A DNA stretch of 50,904 nucleotides from a virus: the IMG/VR virus record IMGVR_UViG_3300026484_000595, positions 1 to 50,904 of that record; one strand, given 5' to 3'. The position numbers were made by a program, and so were the translations under genes. The stretch's first letter is position 1, and the number at the start of each line of letters is the position of its first letter. Of the stretch, positions 17,870-27,005 are shown one piece after another. The notes below the pieces were generated by a model. The model was not told where the DNA came from and did not search any database. It saw only the letters and a program-made list of their open reading frames with translations.

Positions 17870-20248
17870 CTATACCCTCACTAAAATATAATCTTCTTCC
17901 TTATCAGTAGATTCAAGAGCAACACCAACTTTATCGTAATTTGAAACATTTTCAGAAATTAAACTTAATGGTATTGCATAGCCATTATAATAACTAACTA
18001 AAACATCTCCCTTTTTAACAGGACCTTTTACTTTACATTTCACTTTTCCTTTCAAAGCTATCGGAATTCCATTTTCTTCTTTGTTTAAAATTATTCCTGG
18101 TTTTTCTGAAACTATACCAAGAACCCTTACACTTGCTACCTCGTTTGAAATTTCACCATCATAATTTTCGTCTTCACTAATCAAAACAACATCACCAGGT
18201 TTGGGATTACCTTTTACTGTGTATTTTTCAGCTAAATCGGCATTTATTACATTGAATTCATATCCATGATGATAACATGCATAAAAGTTTTTCCACATTT
18301 TTGATTCACTTCCTAAATTAAACTGACAGTTTTCAATAGGTCCTGTATTCATATCCCTTCTCAGATAAAATCCATTAACCTTACTTCTTACTACTTCATC
18401 ATCAACATTCCTCAAATCAGCAAAAGCGAAATCACTTGCATGAAAACCATCTAATAAATCAGCATCCAATCCGGAACCAGAACCATCTACATTTTTAATT
18501 TTAGTTAACAAAACATTATCTTCTACATTACTCAAATCAACATTTGCAAGCTGAGAAACATGTTTTCCATCTAATGTATCAGCATCTAAACCAGAATTAT
18601 GTCCATCTACATTTTTCAATTTGTTAAGAATAATAGAATCATTGACATTTCTCAAATCATTAAAAGCGAAATCACTTGCCTGATAACCATCCACAGTATC
18701 AGCATTCAAAGGTTCTTTTGTTGTATATATTTTATATAAATTCCCATCACCAAAGTCTAATTTCCATGTATCATCAGATTCGTCAAAAATTAATCTTGCA
18801 GGTTTAGAAGGACTTCTATCAACTTCTATTCCTGCTATTCCGGAACTTACTTGTCCGTTAGCTTCTCCCTTATTCAACGTAATAACATTATCTTCTATTT
18901 CCAGATTTGTTGTTTGAACACTTGTTAAATCACCTTGAACAGTTAAATTCCCTTGAACAATAACATCATCTTTAAAAATTTTATTTCCTGAAATTTCCTC
19001 ATCACCTGTTTTATGAACCACTTCATCATTAACAGCAAAATAAGTTGATTCATGACCATCTAATAAATCAGCATCTAATCCAGAACCGGAACCATCAACC
19101 TCTTTAACTTTTAAAAGTAAAATTTTTGAATCAACATTGCTTAAATCATTCAAAGCATATCTCATAGTTTCATATGATTCAGAAATTTCTAATTCACCAT
19201 TTTCATTCAATCTAAATTGTAAATGATTATACTTTAACTTGAAAACTGCTTGTTCATCTACAACATTTATTTCTATTGGATTTTCAGCAGCTAATCTTTC
19301 ATATATGTTTTTATCACTAATTACTTTTTCTATTTCAGAATCACTATACTTGAAGTAAAATTCACCGGTTTGTCTGTCATAATAAAAAGCTATTCCTTCA
19401 TCATTAAAAATAAAACCACTTGTATTGGCATTTAACGTGTTTATCCTTACAAAAGAATCTTTAATTTCTACAGAATCAGAATTTATTTCTGTTTTTTGTC
19501 CATTTAAAGTTGTATTTCCTTGAACAGTTAAATTACCTCTTACTTCAAAATTTCCATTTATGTAATCATCGCCTTCTGAATTTACATATCTTTCATCCGT
19601 AAAATTGAGATTTAAATGTAATCCATTTGAATCAACAGTAAAATGTTCTGAATCATATTTTAAATTTCCCTTTAAAATTCCATCATCTATCAATTTAATT
19701 GTATTTGTTTCTCCTACTTCAAGATAAATTTTAAGTTTTCTTTCATCACTATTCCATAAAGTTCTTATAGCTTTTAAACCTTCAAAATGAGGATAAAAAT
19801 TCAAATCATTTAAAATTTCTGCTTTTTCTCCATCATCATCAATTTGCATTATAAAGGAAGAAGTTTTTATAAAAGAATTTTGCTCATCTATCTGAAAAAC
19901 TTTATTGTTGTTTTCATCGCTAATGGTAAACCACTTTGTCAAATCTTTAATTTTTTCTATTAGCTTTAAGTTTATTCCATCTTCATTCTTTTCAAAATTG
20001 AAAACATTTCCATTTTTATCAAAAATCTTTATTTTATCAAAACTTAATTCACCAACATGTAAAGAATTTATCTTAAGATTCTTTATTTTTAGAGAATTTA
20101 CCTCATCACCATCTTTTACAAATCCTTGTTCTTTAACCCATTTTGTTGTAGCTACCCTATTAGATTTGTCTTCTGGTAAAGGTGTTTTAGCATATAATTC
20201 TACTTCTTTTGTATCTACATCCTGAAGAAATTTTATCTTTTCACTCAT
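17870..20248 (-). CDS. Tail fibre protein, paralogue of the plus-strand fibres
   Basis: The 792-residue protein begins with fibre-type KIKFLQDVDTKEVELYAKTP and NRVATTKWVKEQGF. It contains beta-helix type stretches (GNLTVQGNTTLNG and GNLTVQGDLTSVQ), and several VDGSGSGLDADLLDG-type repeats between about residues 370 and 640. It ends with a domain starting NADLAEKYTVKGNPKPGDVV. That end domain and the block containing GDEEISGNKIF, EDNVITLNKGE and SSGIAGIEVDRSPS recur in the 31575-33836 fibre. The end domain also occurs in the 33851-37591 fibre, although both lie on the opposite strand. Trimeric fibre proteins of this kind bind the host surface. The gene is preceded by the tube-paralogue trio and followed by a second structural gene. 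Confidence 0.85.
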   Translation of the reverse strand: MSEKIKFLQDVDTKEVELYAKTPLPEDKSNRVATTKWVKEQGFVKDGDEVNSLKIKNLKINSLHVGELSFDKIKIFDKNGNVFNFEKNEDGINLKLIEKIKDLTKWFTISDENNNKVFQIDEQNSFIKTSSFIMQIDDDGEKAEILNDLNFYPHFEGLKAIRTLWNSDERKLKIYLEVGETNTIKLIDDGILKGNLKYDSEHFTVDSNGLHLNLNFTDERYVNSEGDDYINGNFEVRGNLTVQGNTTLNGQKTEINSDSVEIKDSFVRINTLNANTSGFIFNDEGIAFYYDRQTGEFYFKYSDSEIEKVISDKNIYERLAAENPIEINVVDEQAVFKLKYNHLQFRLNENGELEISESYETMRYALNDLSNVDSKILLLKVKEVDGSGSGLDADLLDGHESTYFAVNDEVVHKTGDEEISGNKIFKDDVIVQGNLTVQGDLTSVQTTNLEIEDNVITLNKGEANGQVSSGIAGIEVDRSPSKPARLIFDESDDTWKLDFGDGNLYKIYTTKEPLNADTVDGYQASDFAFNDLRNVNDSIILNKLKNVDGHNSGLDADTLDGKHVSQLANVDLSNVEDNVLLTKIKNVDGSGSGLDADLLDGFHASDFAFADLRNVDDEVVRSKVNGFYLRRDMNTGPIENCQFNLGSESKMWKNFYACYHHGYEFNVINADLAEKYTVKGNPKPGDVVLISEDENYDGEISNEVASVRVLGIVSEKPGIILNKEENGIPIALKGKVKCKVKGPVKKGDVLVSYYNGYAIPLSLISENVSNYDKVGVALESTDKEEDYILVRV

Positions 20249-20252
20249 TTCC

Positions 20253-20756
20253 TTACCCCAATCTATGGAATGAATACTTAAATTTTACTGCTACAAATAT
20301 TGATTTTCCTTCTTCATTAGCAGAAAAGTTTAAATCTGCTACATCATAAGGAACAACATCTTCAAAAATATTCGGAGTCTGTGGTTGGTTTTCCCTGTCT
20401 AATGGAATCACTTCAACTCTATCAAATTTAATTTCATCGTGAAATTTTCTTAACCTTGGAATTTCAAAATTATAGCACATTTCAAAAATCTGTTTAAAGA
20501 AGAATTTATAGACTTCTCTTTGAGCATTGTCAATAAAAGTTATCATCAAATCCTGTCCTTCTATTTCCTTGGGAGCAAAAACAAATCTATCATTTAAGAA
20601 AGAATATTCAAATGTAATGCTTAAATTAGGAACATTTACCTGTATAGCTGTAAAATCTTTATTCCATCCTTTTCCTATTATTCTTACCAGAAATTTATTA
20701 CTCTTTAATGTCCCTCTATCTAAAAATTGAGCTAATTGTTGTATATTTGGTATCAT
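20253..20756 (-). CDS. Tail-tube-fold paralogue, third of a tandem trio
   Basis: This 167-residue protein has the tube-fold strand order of gp19-like proteins: an early KSNKFLVRIIGKG strand, INVP-type bend (QVNVPNLSITFEY), DLMITFIDNAQREVY in the middle and FVAVKFKYSFH at the end. It is the most divergent of three equal-length neighbours and lacks the RPNR motif of the other two. The start overlaps the upstream stop (ATGA). Possible roles are tube cap, tube terminator or baseplate-tube adaptor, as with gp48, gp54 and gp3 in T4; sequence alone does not decide. Confidence 0.65.
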   Translation of the reverse strand: MIPNIQQLAQFLDRGTLKSNKFLVRIIGKGWNKDFTAIQVNVPNLSITFEYSFLNDRFVFAPKEIEGQDLMITFIDNAQREVYKFFFKQIFEMCYNFEIPRLRKFHDEIKFDRVEVIPLDRENQPQTPNIFEDVVPYDVADLNFSANEEGKSIFVAVKFKYSFHRLG

Positions 20757-21256
20757 GAATTCCTCTTCAGATATTCAAATGTTACATCAAGTGTCAAAAT
20801 TTGATTTTCATTTTCCATAGAATATTGAATTCCACCTACTTCAATGGGAACTACACCTTCAAATTCATATTTTTTCTTCTTGTTTCCTCTTTCATCTAAT
20901 TGATATACTTCAAGAGAACCTTGCAAAATTCTATTTAAATTCCCCTGAACAAATGTATTATCGTGAAATGTTTGAAGCGAATATTCCATCCATTTTATAA
21001 AGAAATCTCTCACCTGATGTTCTGATTCAAGAATAAAACTTGCTGTTATTTGACCAAAAACAGTATCACCTGGAATTATTACCTTTTTTCCATAATAAAG
21101 CATTGTTTCTACATTATTTTTTGTTGATTCTATGTTTAAACTTTGACAAAACAATTCAACTGTTCTGTTATTGCCAACCGGTGAATGAATGAAAACAATA
21201 TACCTATTTGGTCTTGCAATTGATTTTACTTGTGATAAAAATTCATCCAACGTCAT
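20753..21256 (-). CDS. Tail-tube-fold paralogue, second of a tandem trio
   Basis: I choose ATG 21256, which overlaps the upstream TGA (ATGA) and gives a 167-residue product like its neighbours; an upstream TTG at 21268 is less likely. The protein begins MTLDEFLSQVKSIARPNRY, sharing the (A/I)RPNR(Y/F) segment with the main tube protein and the next gene, and ends with an aromatic strand (LDVTFEYLKR). A long QVRDFFIKWMEYSL helix matches the tube family's interdomain helix. It is a tube-fold protein, probably a cap, initiator or minor tube ring. Confidence 0.7.
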   Translation of the reverse strand: MTLDEFLSQVKSIARPNRYIVFIHSPVGNNRTVELFCQSLNIESTKNNVETMLYYGKKVIIPGDTVFGQITASFILESEHQVRDFFIKWMEYSLQTFHDNTFVQGNLNRILQGSLEVYQLDERGNKKKKYEFEGVVPIEVGGIQYSMENENQILTLDVTFEYLKRNS

Positions 21257-21756
21257 GATGCTTCCCAATAAGAGTATTCTATTGTAACCGAAAATTCTTC
21301 AATTTGACTTTCTGAATCCATTGATAAATCAATTTCTGAAATATCAATTATTACACAATGCCAAAATGTATATGTTCTTAAAATTTCTCCTCTTCTTCCA
21401 AGTTGAAAAACTTTAACAACAGAATTTGCTAAATACTCTTCAGGTCTTGCGTTATTTCCTTCTTTATTTGCTTCAAAAAATAACCATTTTTCAAAGAATT
21501 TTCTGCATTCAAAATCATAATCATTTAAGAATGTCAAAACCAAATTACCATGATTATAATCACCACCTATTTTCACTTTGTGTCCAAGATATTTCAATTC
21601 TATATTACCAATCTCGTAGTTGGGTATTTTAGCTCCTTTGCAACAGAATTTACACTTTTCAGGTAATTGACCAACAGGTGTAGTAATTTCTACTTTAAAC
21701 CTGTTTGGTCTTGCAAAATCTTTGACCTGATTTTTAAATTCTTCTAATGTAATCAT
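21253..21756 (-). CDS. Tail-tube-fold paralogue, first of a tandem trio
   Basis: The 167-residue protein begins MITLEEFKNQVKDFARPNRF and shares RPNR, a middle strand (GNLVLTFLNDYDFE), a long helix (CRKFFEKWLFFEA), an SEDL-like turn near VIIDISEIDLSMD and the closing VTIEYSYW with the main tube protein. It also has a Cys group near residues 36-39 (CKFCC) not seen in the other copies. It starts in a one-base overlap with the upstream gene (TAATG) and runs straight into its paralogue, so the trio is a coupled unit. The role is probably a minor ring or the tube end. Confidence 0.7.
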   Translation of the reverse strand: MITLEEFKNQVKDFARPNRFKVEITTPVGQLPEKCKFCCKGAKIPNYEIGNIELKYLGHKVKIGGDYNHGNLVLTFLNDYDFECRKFFEKWLFFEANKEGNNARPEEYLANSVVKVFQLGRRGEILRTYTFWHCVIIDISEIDLSMDSESQIEEFSVTIEYSYWEAS

Positions 21757-22223
21757 TATTCTCCTGTGCTATTAGTTGAAGTTTCATTATCAGAAATTGT
21801 TTCATTATCACTTATAGTTGTTTCATTATCCAATGTTGTATCTGCATTATCTGATTCCTCAACTACTATCACAAAGGGTTCCTGAACAACTACATTACAT
21901 AAGAGATAATTTGGAAATTCAAGATTTGGAAGACAAAGAATATCAAGGTTCCATTGTTTACAAGAAATTGAAAGTCCATATATATCACATCTATAAAAGC
22001 ACTCTTCTGTTTCATTACCAATTTCTACATTTACAAAACCAAAAGGAAAAGGTGCAGATACTGAACAATTATCAAATTCAAGATTTACACATCCATCTGA
22101 AGAAATTACAACACATGCTTTTTTACCCTGAATTGCATTCCAGCACCAATCATGCATGGTCATTCCAAAGGAAATGCCAACCAGCATAACTATTCCAAGA
22201 AAACTCATTACAAATTTCTTCAT
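21756..22223 (-). CDS. Exported Cys-rich protein with Asn-Glu-Thr repeat tail
   Basis: The 155-residue product has a signal peptide (MKKFVMSFLGIVMLVGISFG), predicted cut near residue 20. The mature part has about nine Cys, suggesting disulfides outside the cytoplasm. It ends in a low-complexity tail from about residue 130 with DNETTISDNETISDNET and NSTGE. It is the first gene of the minus-strand fibre operon, with an excellent AGGAGGG ribosome site and a promoter-like box 34 bases upstream. The family is not recognised. An exported late protein could be a virion part that crosses the envelope, a lysis factor or a receptor blocker; the sequence does not decide. Confidence 0.6.
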   Translation of the reverse strand: MKKFVMSFLGIVMLVGISFGMTMHDWCWNAIQGKKACVVISSDGCVNLEFDNCSVSAPFPFGFVNVEIGNETEECFYRCDIYGLSISCKQWNLDILCLPNLEFPNYLLCNVVVQEPFVIVVEESDNADTTLDNETTISDNETISDNETSTNSTGE

Positions 22224-22256
22224 ACCTTAACCCTCCTGTAAAATGTTTTCTTCCTT

Positions 22257-22264
22257 TATTTACC
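22257..22264 (-). promoter_or_regulatory. Late-promoter-like box (GGTAAATA) for the 22223 operon
   Basis: On the minus strand GGTAAATA matches six of eight bases of the T4 late promoter TATAAATA and lies 34 bases before the ATG at 22223. The AGGAGGG ribosome site is between them. It is back to back with a plus-strand box at 22268-22275. Confidence 0.4.
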
Positions 22265-22267
22265 TTG

Positions 22268-22275
22268 CTTAAATA
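22268..22275 (+). promoter_or_regulatory. Late-promoter-like box (CTTAAATA) for the 22307 operon
   Basis: CTTAAATA, preceded by G as in the box at 8958-8965, lies 31 bases before the ATG at 22307 and upstream of the AAGGAG ribosome site. It would drive the long plus-strand run through the baseplate and fibre genes. Motif-based inference only. Confidence 0.4.
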
Positions 22276-22306
22276 TTTCAAAGAATTTGAGAAAAAGGAG
22301 AATAAC

Positions 22307-22858
22307 ATGGAAATATGGTATGTAAATTCTCTTGATGATATCCCAAAAGAGAAAGGTAAAAAACCATGTGCTGTTATTATAGGACGAATGCAACCACCAA
22401 CAAAAGCACATGTAGAAATAATAAAGAATGCTTTGAAAAAACATAAAAATGTTCTTATAGCAATAGTTAAAGGAAGTAAACCTTCTCCTAAATCTCCTTT
22501 TCCTGTTTCTTTAATAAAAACAATTCTTTTAGAAATTTTCCACAACAAAGTAATGATTCAAGTGTTTTCAAGAGGATTTATAGGAGATGTAGTAGATTAT
22601 TGTAGAAGATTAGGTTTTGAACCTGAAGTTTTATATTGTGGTTCTGACAGGGTAAAAACATATGAAGGACAAATTAAAAGATACAAAGAAAAGCTAAACC
22701 TGGACATAAAAGTTAAAGAAATTAAAAGAACCTCTTCAGATATTTCTGCAACAAAAGTTAGAGAAGCAATTAAAAATAATGATTTAGATACATTCAAAAA
22801 ACTTACTCCTGAAGAGGAATGGAAATACTTTGATACTTTAAGGAGTTATCTAAAATGA
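22307..22858 (+). CDS. Nucleotidyltransferase (NMN adenylyltransferase/cytidylyltransferase-like)
   Basis: I choose ATG 22307, which has AAAGGAG six bases upstream; a TTG at 22265 lies inside the promoter-like region. The 183-residue protein has the HIGH-type motif GRMQPPTKAH (residues 26-35) and the second family motif ISATKVR (146-152). They bind the nucleotide in NadM, NadR and CTP-transferase enzymes. It could make NAD from NMN and ATP, or activate another small substrate. Many T4-like phages carry a similar single-domain enzyme. It heads the plus-strand operon and overlaps the next gene by four bases. The precise substrate is not readable from sequence. Confidence 0.85.
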   Translation: MEIWYVNSLDDIPKEKGKKPCAVIIGRMQPPTKAHVEIIKNALKKHKNVLIAIVKGSKPSPKSPFPVSLIKTILLEIFHNKVMIQVFSRGFIGDVVDYCRRLGFEPEVLYCGSDRVKTYEGQIKRYKEKLNLDIKVKEIKRTSSDISATKVREAIKNNDLDTFKKLTPEEEWKYFDTLRSYLK

Positions 22859-23040
22859 GTCTTAAAGATGAACTCATTAACATAATTGAGGAAATAAAAG
22901 AGCAGAAAAGTATATTAGATGAATTGAAAAAACACTTAGAAGATGTTAAGAAAAGCATAAAAGAAATTCAACAATTACAAAAAGAGATTCAAGAGAATCT
23001 GGAGGAAAAGAATGATGACATTCAAATCTTTCCTTTTTGA
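22855..23040 (+). CDS. Small coiled-coil protein
   Basis: The 61-residue product is almost wholly a Lys/Glu/Leu heptad helix (IEEIKEQKSILDELKKHLED and following), with a short FPF end. It starts in an ATGA overlap with the nucleotidyltransferase and overlaps the next gene by 29 bases. It may be a structural helper or a scaffold-type peptide; no family is recognised. The close overlaps support it being a real gene. Confidence 0.6.
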   Translation: MSLKDELINIIEEIKEQKSILDELKKHLEDVKKSIKEIQQLQKEIQENLEEKNDDIQIFPF

Positions 23041-24400
23041 ATCCTGTTCTGATGACTGTGAAAATGTAGTTAAAAGTATTCAAAATTATCTTGAAAAAAA
23101 ATATACAGGTCTTGAAACTAAGAAATGGGAAAAGCAATCTGGTAAAACTGTTGAAGTTATAAGAATAGATGGAAAAATAGATGACAGAAATAAACTAACA
23201 AACGATTTATATAGAGTTCTTAAACAATATTTTCCTCAAACCAGAAAAGAAAAAACTTCTCTTTCTTCATCAGTTGAAACAATCATTATACCTGCACCAT
23301 CTAAAGACCACAAAACTATAAAAGTTATTGTCAAAGGAAGCACCAAAGGTAGTGGTTTAGGAACTAAAGAAACAGAAATATATGAAAAATACATTTCTAC
23401 ACTTTTAAATCGTGCATGGAAAACAAATAAAAAAATTGAGGATTTAGATGATGTTCCTGAAGAATTCAAGAACAACAAGAAATGGAAAGAAAATTTCAAA
23501 AATATAACAAACGCTATTTTTAGTAAATTTCATGATAAATTCAAAGACTTGGAATTTTCTACTCATAATGAAAATAAAGTGGTTAATGAAATTTACAAAA
23601 AATACAAAGAAATTAACAAAAGAGAAAAATTCTTTTCTGATGTTAACAAATGGAATCCTGCTGATGTTTGGGGTGTAAGTAAGAAATTGACAGTCAATGA
23701 AGTCAAAAAAGATTTAAAGAATATCAATTCATTTTATGGTTTGAAAGAATATCTGCAAATGTTAATAGACAAAGGATTAATTCTACCTATATCACTTAAA
23801 AAACTAAATGATGCTTCTAAACCAAAAATCGGGTTTGTGAATTTTAAAGACACTTCTGAAAAATTCAGACATATCGGTTATGAATTTGAACAAAGAAAAC
23901 CCAACATCACAGATTCCAAAGACATTGTTATTAGAACACCAGCAAGTTCAGATTTGAAGTTAATTAAGTTTAGGACTTTCAGCAAAGGAAAATCTTTCCA
24001 AGCTGAAATAGAAGGTAAAGAAGCAAAATATGGCAAGATAGGTGGAGGTGTTATTTTCAAAATAATTGAAAAGATGACAGGTAAGAAAAACTTAGTTAAA
24101 GAATATGAACAAATTTTAAAGAATATCAGAAATGCTAATGAAAAAGAAATTCAACAATATGGAAAACAGTTATATAATCTTGCTCAGAAGGTTTCCAAAA
24201 AAATAAAAGGTTTTAAAAACTTTTCAATGGAAGCAATTTCAAAGAGATTACATGATAGAGATTGGCTAACTTCTAAATACCTTGCTCTTAAAATAGTTGA
24301 TGAGATTCCAAAAAATAAAGTCAATGAATTTGTTAATAGATTAATGGATTATGCTTTATCACAATCTGATTATTCAGCACCACATATAAAAGTTTACTAA
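23012..24400 (+). CDS. Capsid-targeted protein of 462 residues, possible nuclease-like core
   Basis: The product starts MMTFKSFLFES, the same targeting pattern seen at 5644 and 6020 and in T4 internal proteins, with L-F-E as a likely prohead-protease site. GGAGG lies six bases before the first ATG; a second ATG one codon later is equally possible. The rest is Lys-rich. It contains NKWNPADVWGVSK (about residues 212-224), a following helix and ILPISLKKLND, an arrangement that recalls PD-(D/E)XK-like proteins, though this is a weak inference. A Gly-rich KYGKIGGGV lies near residue 350. An enzyme carried inside the head and injected with DNA is one possibility. It lies between the coiled-coil gene and gp6. 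Confidence 0.6.
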   Translation: MMTFKSFLFESCSDDCENVVKSIQNYLEKKYTGLETKKWEKQSGKTVEVIRIDGKIDDRNKLTNDLYRVLKQYFPQTRKEKTSLSSSVETIIIPAPSKDHKTIKVIVKGSTKGSGLGTKETEIYEKYISTLLNRAWKTNKKIEDLDDVPEEFKNNKKWKENFKNITNAIFSKFHDKFKDLEFSTHNENKVVNEIYKKYKEINKREKFFSDVNKWNPADVWGVSKKLTVNEVKKDLKNINSFYGLKEYLQMLIDKGLILPISLKKLNDASKPKIGFVNFKDTSEKFRHIGYEFEQRKPNITDSKDIVIRTPASSDLKLIKFRTFSKGKSFQAEIEGKEAKYGKIGGGVIFKIIEKMTGKKNLVKEYEQILKNIRNANEKEIQQYGKQLYNLAQKVSKKIKGFKNFSMEAISKRLHDRDWLTSKYLALKIVDEIPKNKVNEFVNRLMDYALSQSDYSAPHIKVY

Positions 24401-24413
24401 GAGGTAAAATAAA

Positions 24414-27005
24414 ATGAGATTTGCTTTAAATTTACTTAGATTTGAAGATATAAGAGCAAAAGTAATTGAATTTCTTAAAAATTATACTGATGCCGAATTT
24501 GACTACGATGCTGAAAACATAAGGTTCTTTATAGATGCCATTTCCTATGTTTCTATGTTAATGAACCATCAACTTGCTATGCAAGCAAATGAACTTTTCA
24601 TTGATACAACTACTCTAAGAAAAAATGCTGTTTCAATTGCTAAAACTCTTGGTTATAGACCAAAAAGAAAAATAGCTTCAAGAATATATGGAAAAATACT
24701 TTACAAAGGAGAAGGTTTCAAAAAAGATACTTCTATAACAATTCAACCTAAAAATTACTTTATCGGAGAAGATAAAGGTCAAACATGGACAAATATTAAA
24801 CCTATAAAATTAGAATTCTATTCGCCTAATATTTTACTTGGTGAATTTGAATTAATCCAGGGTGAATGGAGAAAATTTACATATTTTGCTAATGGAATGC
24901 CTTTCCAGACTTTTGTAATTCCTGATAAAAATGTAGATGAAAATTACTTTGAACTATATGTTAGGAGAAATGATGCACCGGAAGATGAAAAAGAATTGTG
25001 GCGTGAAGTTAAAACTTTCAATCAGCTACTTGAAGATAAAATCTACTTTGTTGAAGAAGATATAGTTAATGAATTCTGTCCAAAAATTATATTTGGAAAT
25101 GGAATTATAGGTAGAATACCATCAAGATATGAAATAGTTGAAGTAGAATATTTGCATACGAAAGGTGCAGAAGGTAATTATGAAACTGGAATTCAGTTTA
25201 AAAATCTTGAAGAATTAGATTATGTTGTTTCTACAGATTTAATCAACACTTTTAATCCTGAAAATCTTCAAATAGTAATAGACCCAGGAACTTACTCCTA
25301 TGGTGGATATGACAATGAATCAATTGAAGAAATAAAACTCTATGCTACAAGATATTTCTATTCAGCAGGAAGAGCAGTTTCAAAAGAAGATTACAGAGTT
25401 CTCTTAGGGAAATGGAAATTTATATATGATTTCAACATTTCAGGTTTTGAAGATATTTTCCCATTTGACGAAAAGAAAGCAGGTTATGTTTATATTACAG
25501 CAGTTCCTTTCTTGAATCTTAAGGATATAAAAGCAAATAGAAAATTCTTCTTAAGTGATGATGAAGAAAATGAAATTCTTGCTAAGTTAAAGGAAATAGG
25601 CATTATTTCTATTCTTAAAACATTTTTAAAACCATCTTATATAATCACTCAAGTTTATCCTAAAATTGAAGTGGATTCTAAAGAATCACAAAAAAGAATC
25701 ATTGATATTATGCAACTTGCAAAAGAAAAAGTTGAAGAATATTTTGAAAAAGAATTGTGTTATTTGAACAAGGATTTTAGAATTTCAAAAATTTGTGCTG
25801 TTATCAATGAAATAGATGGTGTTTTATCATCCGATATTCACGTGGACTTTTATTTTGGCTTCCATCCAGATATGTTCTTTAGATACAAAGAAAATGTATC
25901 TACAATTCCTGTTATAAAAATCAAAGATGAAACAGGGAATTTTGTTCTTGACCCTGTTACTGGAAAAGTCTTAACAAAAAATTGGCTTAAAAGAAACATA
26001 GATATAGTAGCAGATTTAAACAAACAGGAAAAATATGAATTTACAGTTGAATCTTTACCTCCAAGATTTTCTTCTTTCTTTGGATTCTTATCACATCCTA
26101 ATGCAACAAGAATTATTTTCACAAGAGATGTAAAAAGATATGATTTAGCTTTCTTTCATGAAAAGAATGGTATTACTTTTTACGAATCCAGAAATTTCAT
26201 AGACAAACATGGAAGAAAGAAAAAACCTTTAGTAAGAGAGATGAAACCTGGAATTTTTGAAGTTTCTCTTGATGGCTTTATCTTTGGTTATATCTATAAA
26301 ACAGAAAATGGATACGAATTTCATATAAATCCATCAACAGAAGAAATGCAAAAAGATTATGGAATAGATGTTTCTTTGAATCCTTACAAAATAGAAAAAA
26401 GAATTTATAACGGAAAAGAAGTTTATGTTTTGACATGTAAAGTCATTTCTGAAGAAGCAGACATAAGATTACTTGAAGAAAAAACGTTTGTTATACCTAA
26501 ATCTGAAATGGATATCAATGACCGAATTTTCTATCAAGGAGAATATTATGATTTATCTCTCTCAGAAGACAATGGCGAAATAACTATTACATTTGGAGAT
26601 GATAATGTTTTGCTAATTGTAGATTACGAAAATGAAACTGTAAAATATGAAAATCATGATGTCTGGAATGAACTTGGATGGAGGAAAAACTCAACATCTG
26701 TAATTAATGGTGAAAATGAAATTATTATTTTGATTAAAGGAATTTTTGATGATACTTCCATTGGTTCTTTGTTCTACAATACAGGAATAATTTTCTGGAA
26801 TGATAAAGTAAATGGTGTAATTAAATCTAATCCTGAAGAACTTGATGAATTTACTATTCATGAAGTCTTTAAATATCCTCAAACACAAATAGATATGATA
26901 AAACTTAAACCTATTGAAGGCGAAAACACAAAGGATTATACAGACTTTGATTCTCAATTTAACACATTTATACTTCCTATTATTCATGGAGTTACGCTTA
27001 AATGA
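24414..27005 (+). CDS. 6: Baseplate wedge protein, T4 gp6-like
   Basis: The 863-residue protein has the gp6/baseplate-J start: an RFEDIRAKVIEFLKNYTDAEF helix, ISYVSMLMNHQLAMQANELF and TTLRKNAVSIAKTLGYRPKR. A beta domain follows, starting SRIYGKILYKGEGF. Residues 260-480 contain baseplate-J-type strands (FGNGIIGRIPSRYEIVEVEYL and VSKEDYRVLLGKW). The C-terminal third is beta-rich and less conserved. gp6 dimers join neighbouring wedges in the contractile baseplate. It overlaps the next gene by four bases and leads a block of wedge and fibre genes, as expected for a baseplate module. Confidence 0.92.
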   Translation: MRFALNLLRFEDIRAKVIEFLKNYTDAEFDYDAENIRFFIDAISYVSMLMNHQLAMQANELFIDTTTLRKNAVSIAKTLGYRPKRKIASRIYGKILYKGEGFKKDTSITIQPKNYFIGEDKGQTWTNIKPIKLEFYSPNILLGEFELIQGEWRKFTYFANGMPFQTFVIPDKNVDENYFELYVRRNDAPEDEKELWREVKTFNQLLEDKIYFVEEDIVNEFCPKIIFGNGIIGRIPSRYEIVEVEYLHTKGAEGNYETGIQFKNLEELDYVVSTDLINTFNPENLQIVIDPGTYSYGGYDNESIEEIKLYATRYFYSAGRAVSKEDYRVLLGKWKFIYDFNISGFEDIFPFDEKKAGYVYITAVPFLNLKDIKANRKFFLSDDEENEILAKLKEIGIISILKTFLKPSYIITQVYPKIEVDSKESQKRIIDIMQLAKEKVEEYFEKELCYLNKDFRISKICAVINEIDGVLSSDIHVDFYFGFHPDMFFRYKENVSTIPVIKIKDETGNFVLDPVTGKVLTKNWLKRNIDIVADLNKQEKYEFTVESLPPRFSSFFGFLSHPNATRIIFTRDVKRYDLAFFHEKNGITFYESRNFIDKHGRKKKPLVREMKPGIFEVSLDGFIFGYIYKTENGYEFHINPSTEEMQKDYGIDVSLNPYKIEKRIYNGKEVYVLTCKVISEEADIRLLEEKTFVIPKSEMDINDRIFYQGEYYDLSLSEDNGEITITFGDDNVLLIVDYENETVKYENHDVWNELGWRKNSTSVINGENEIIILIKGIFDDTSIGSLFYNTGIIFWNDKVNGVIKSNPEELDEFTIHEVFKYPQTQIDMIKLKPIEGENTKDYTDFDSQFNTFILPIIHGVTLK

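Noticed and set aside
22150-22548. Minus-strand ORF across the divergent promoter gap
   Set aside because: It covers the nucleotidyltransferase in antisense and the promoter-like gap, with no ribosome site.
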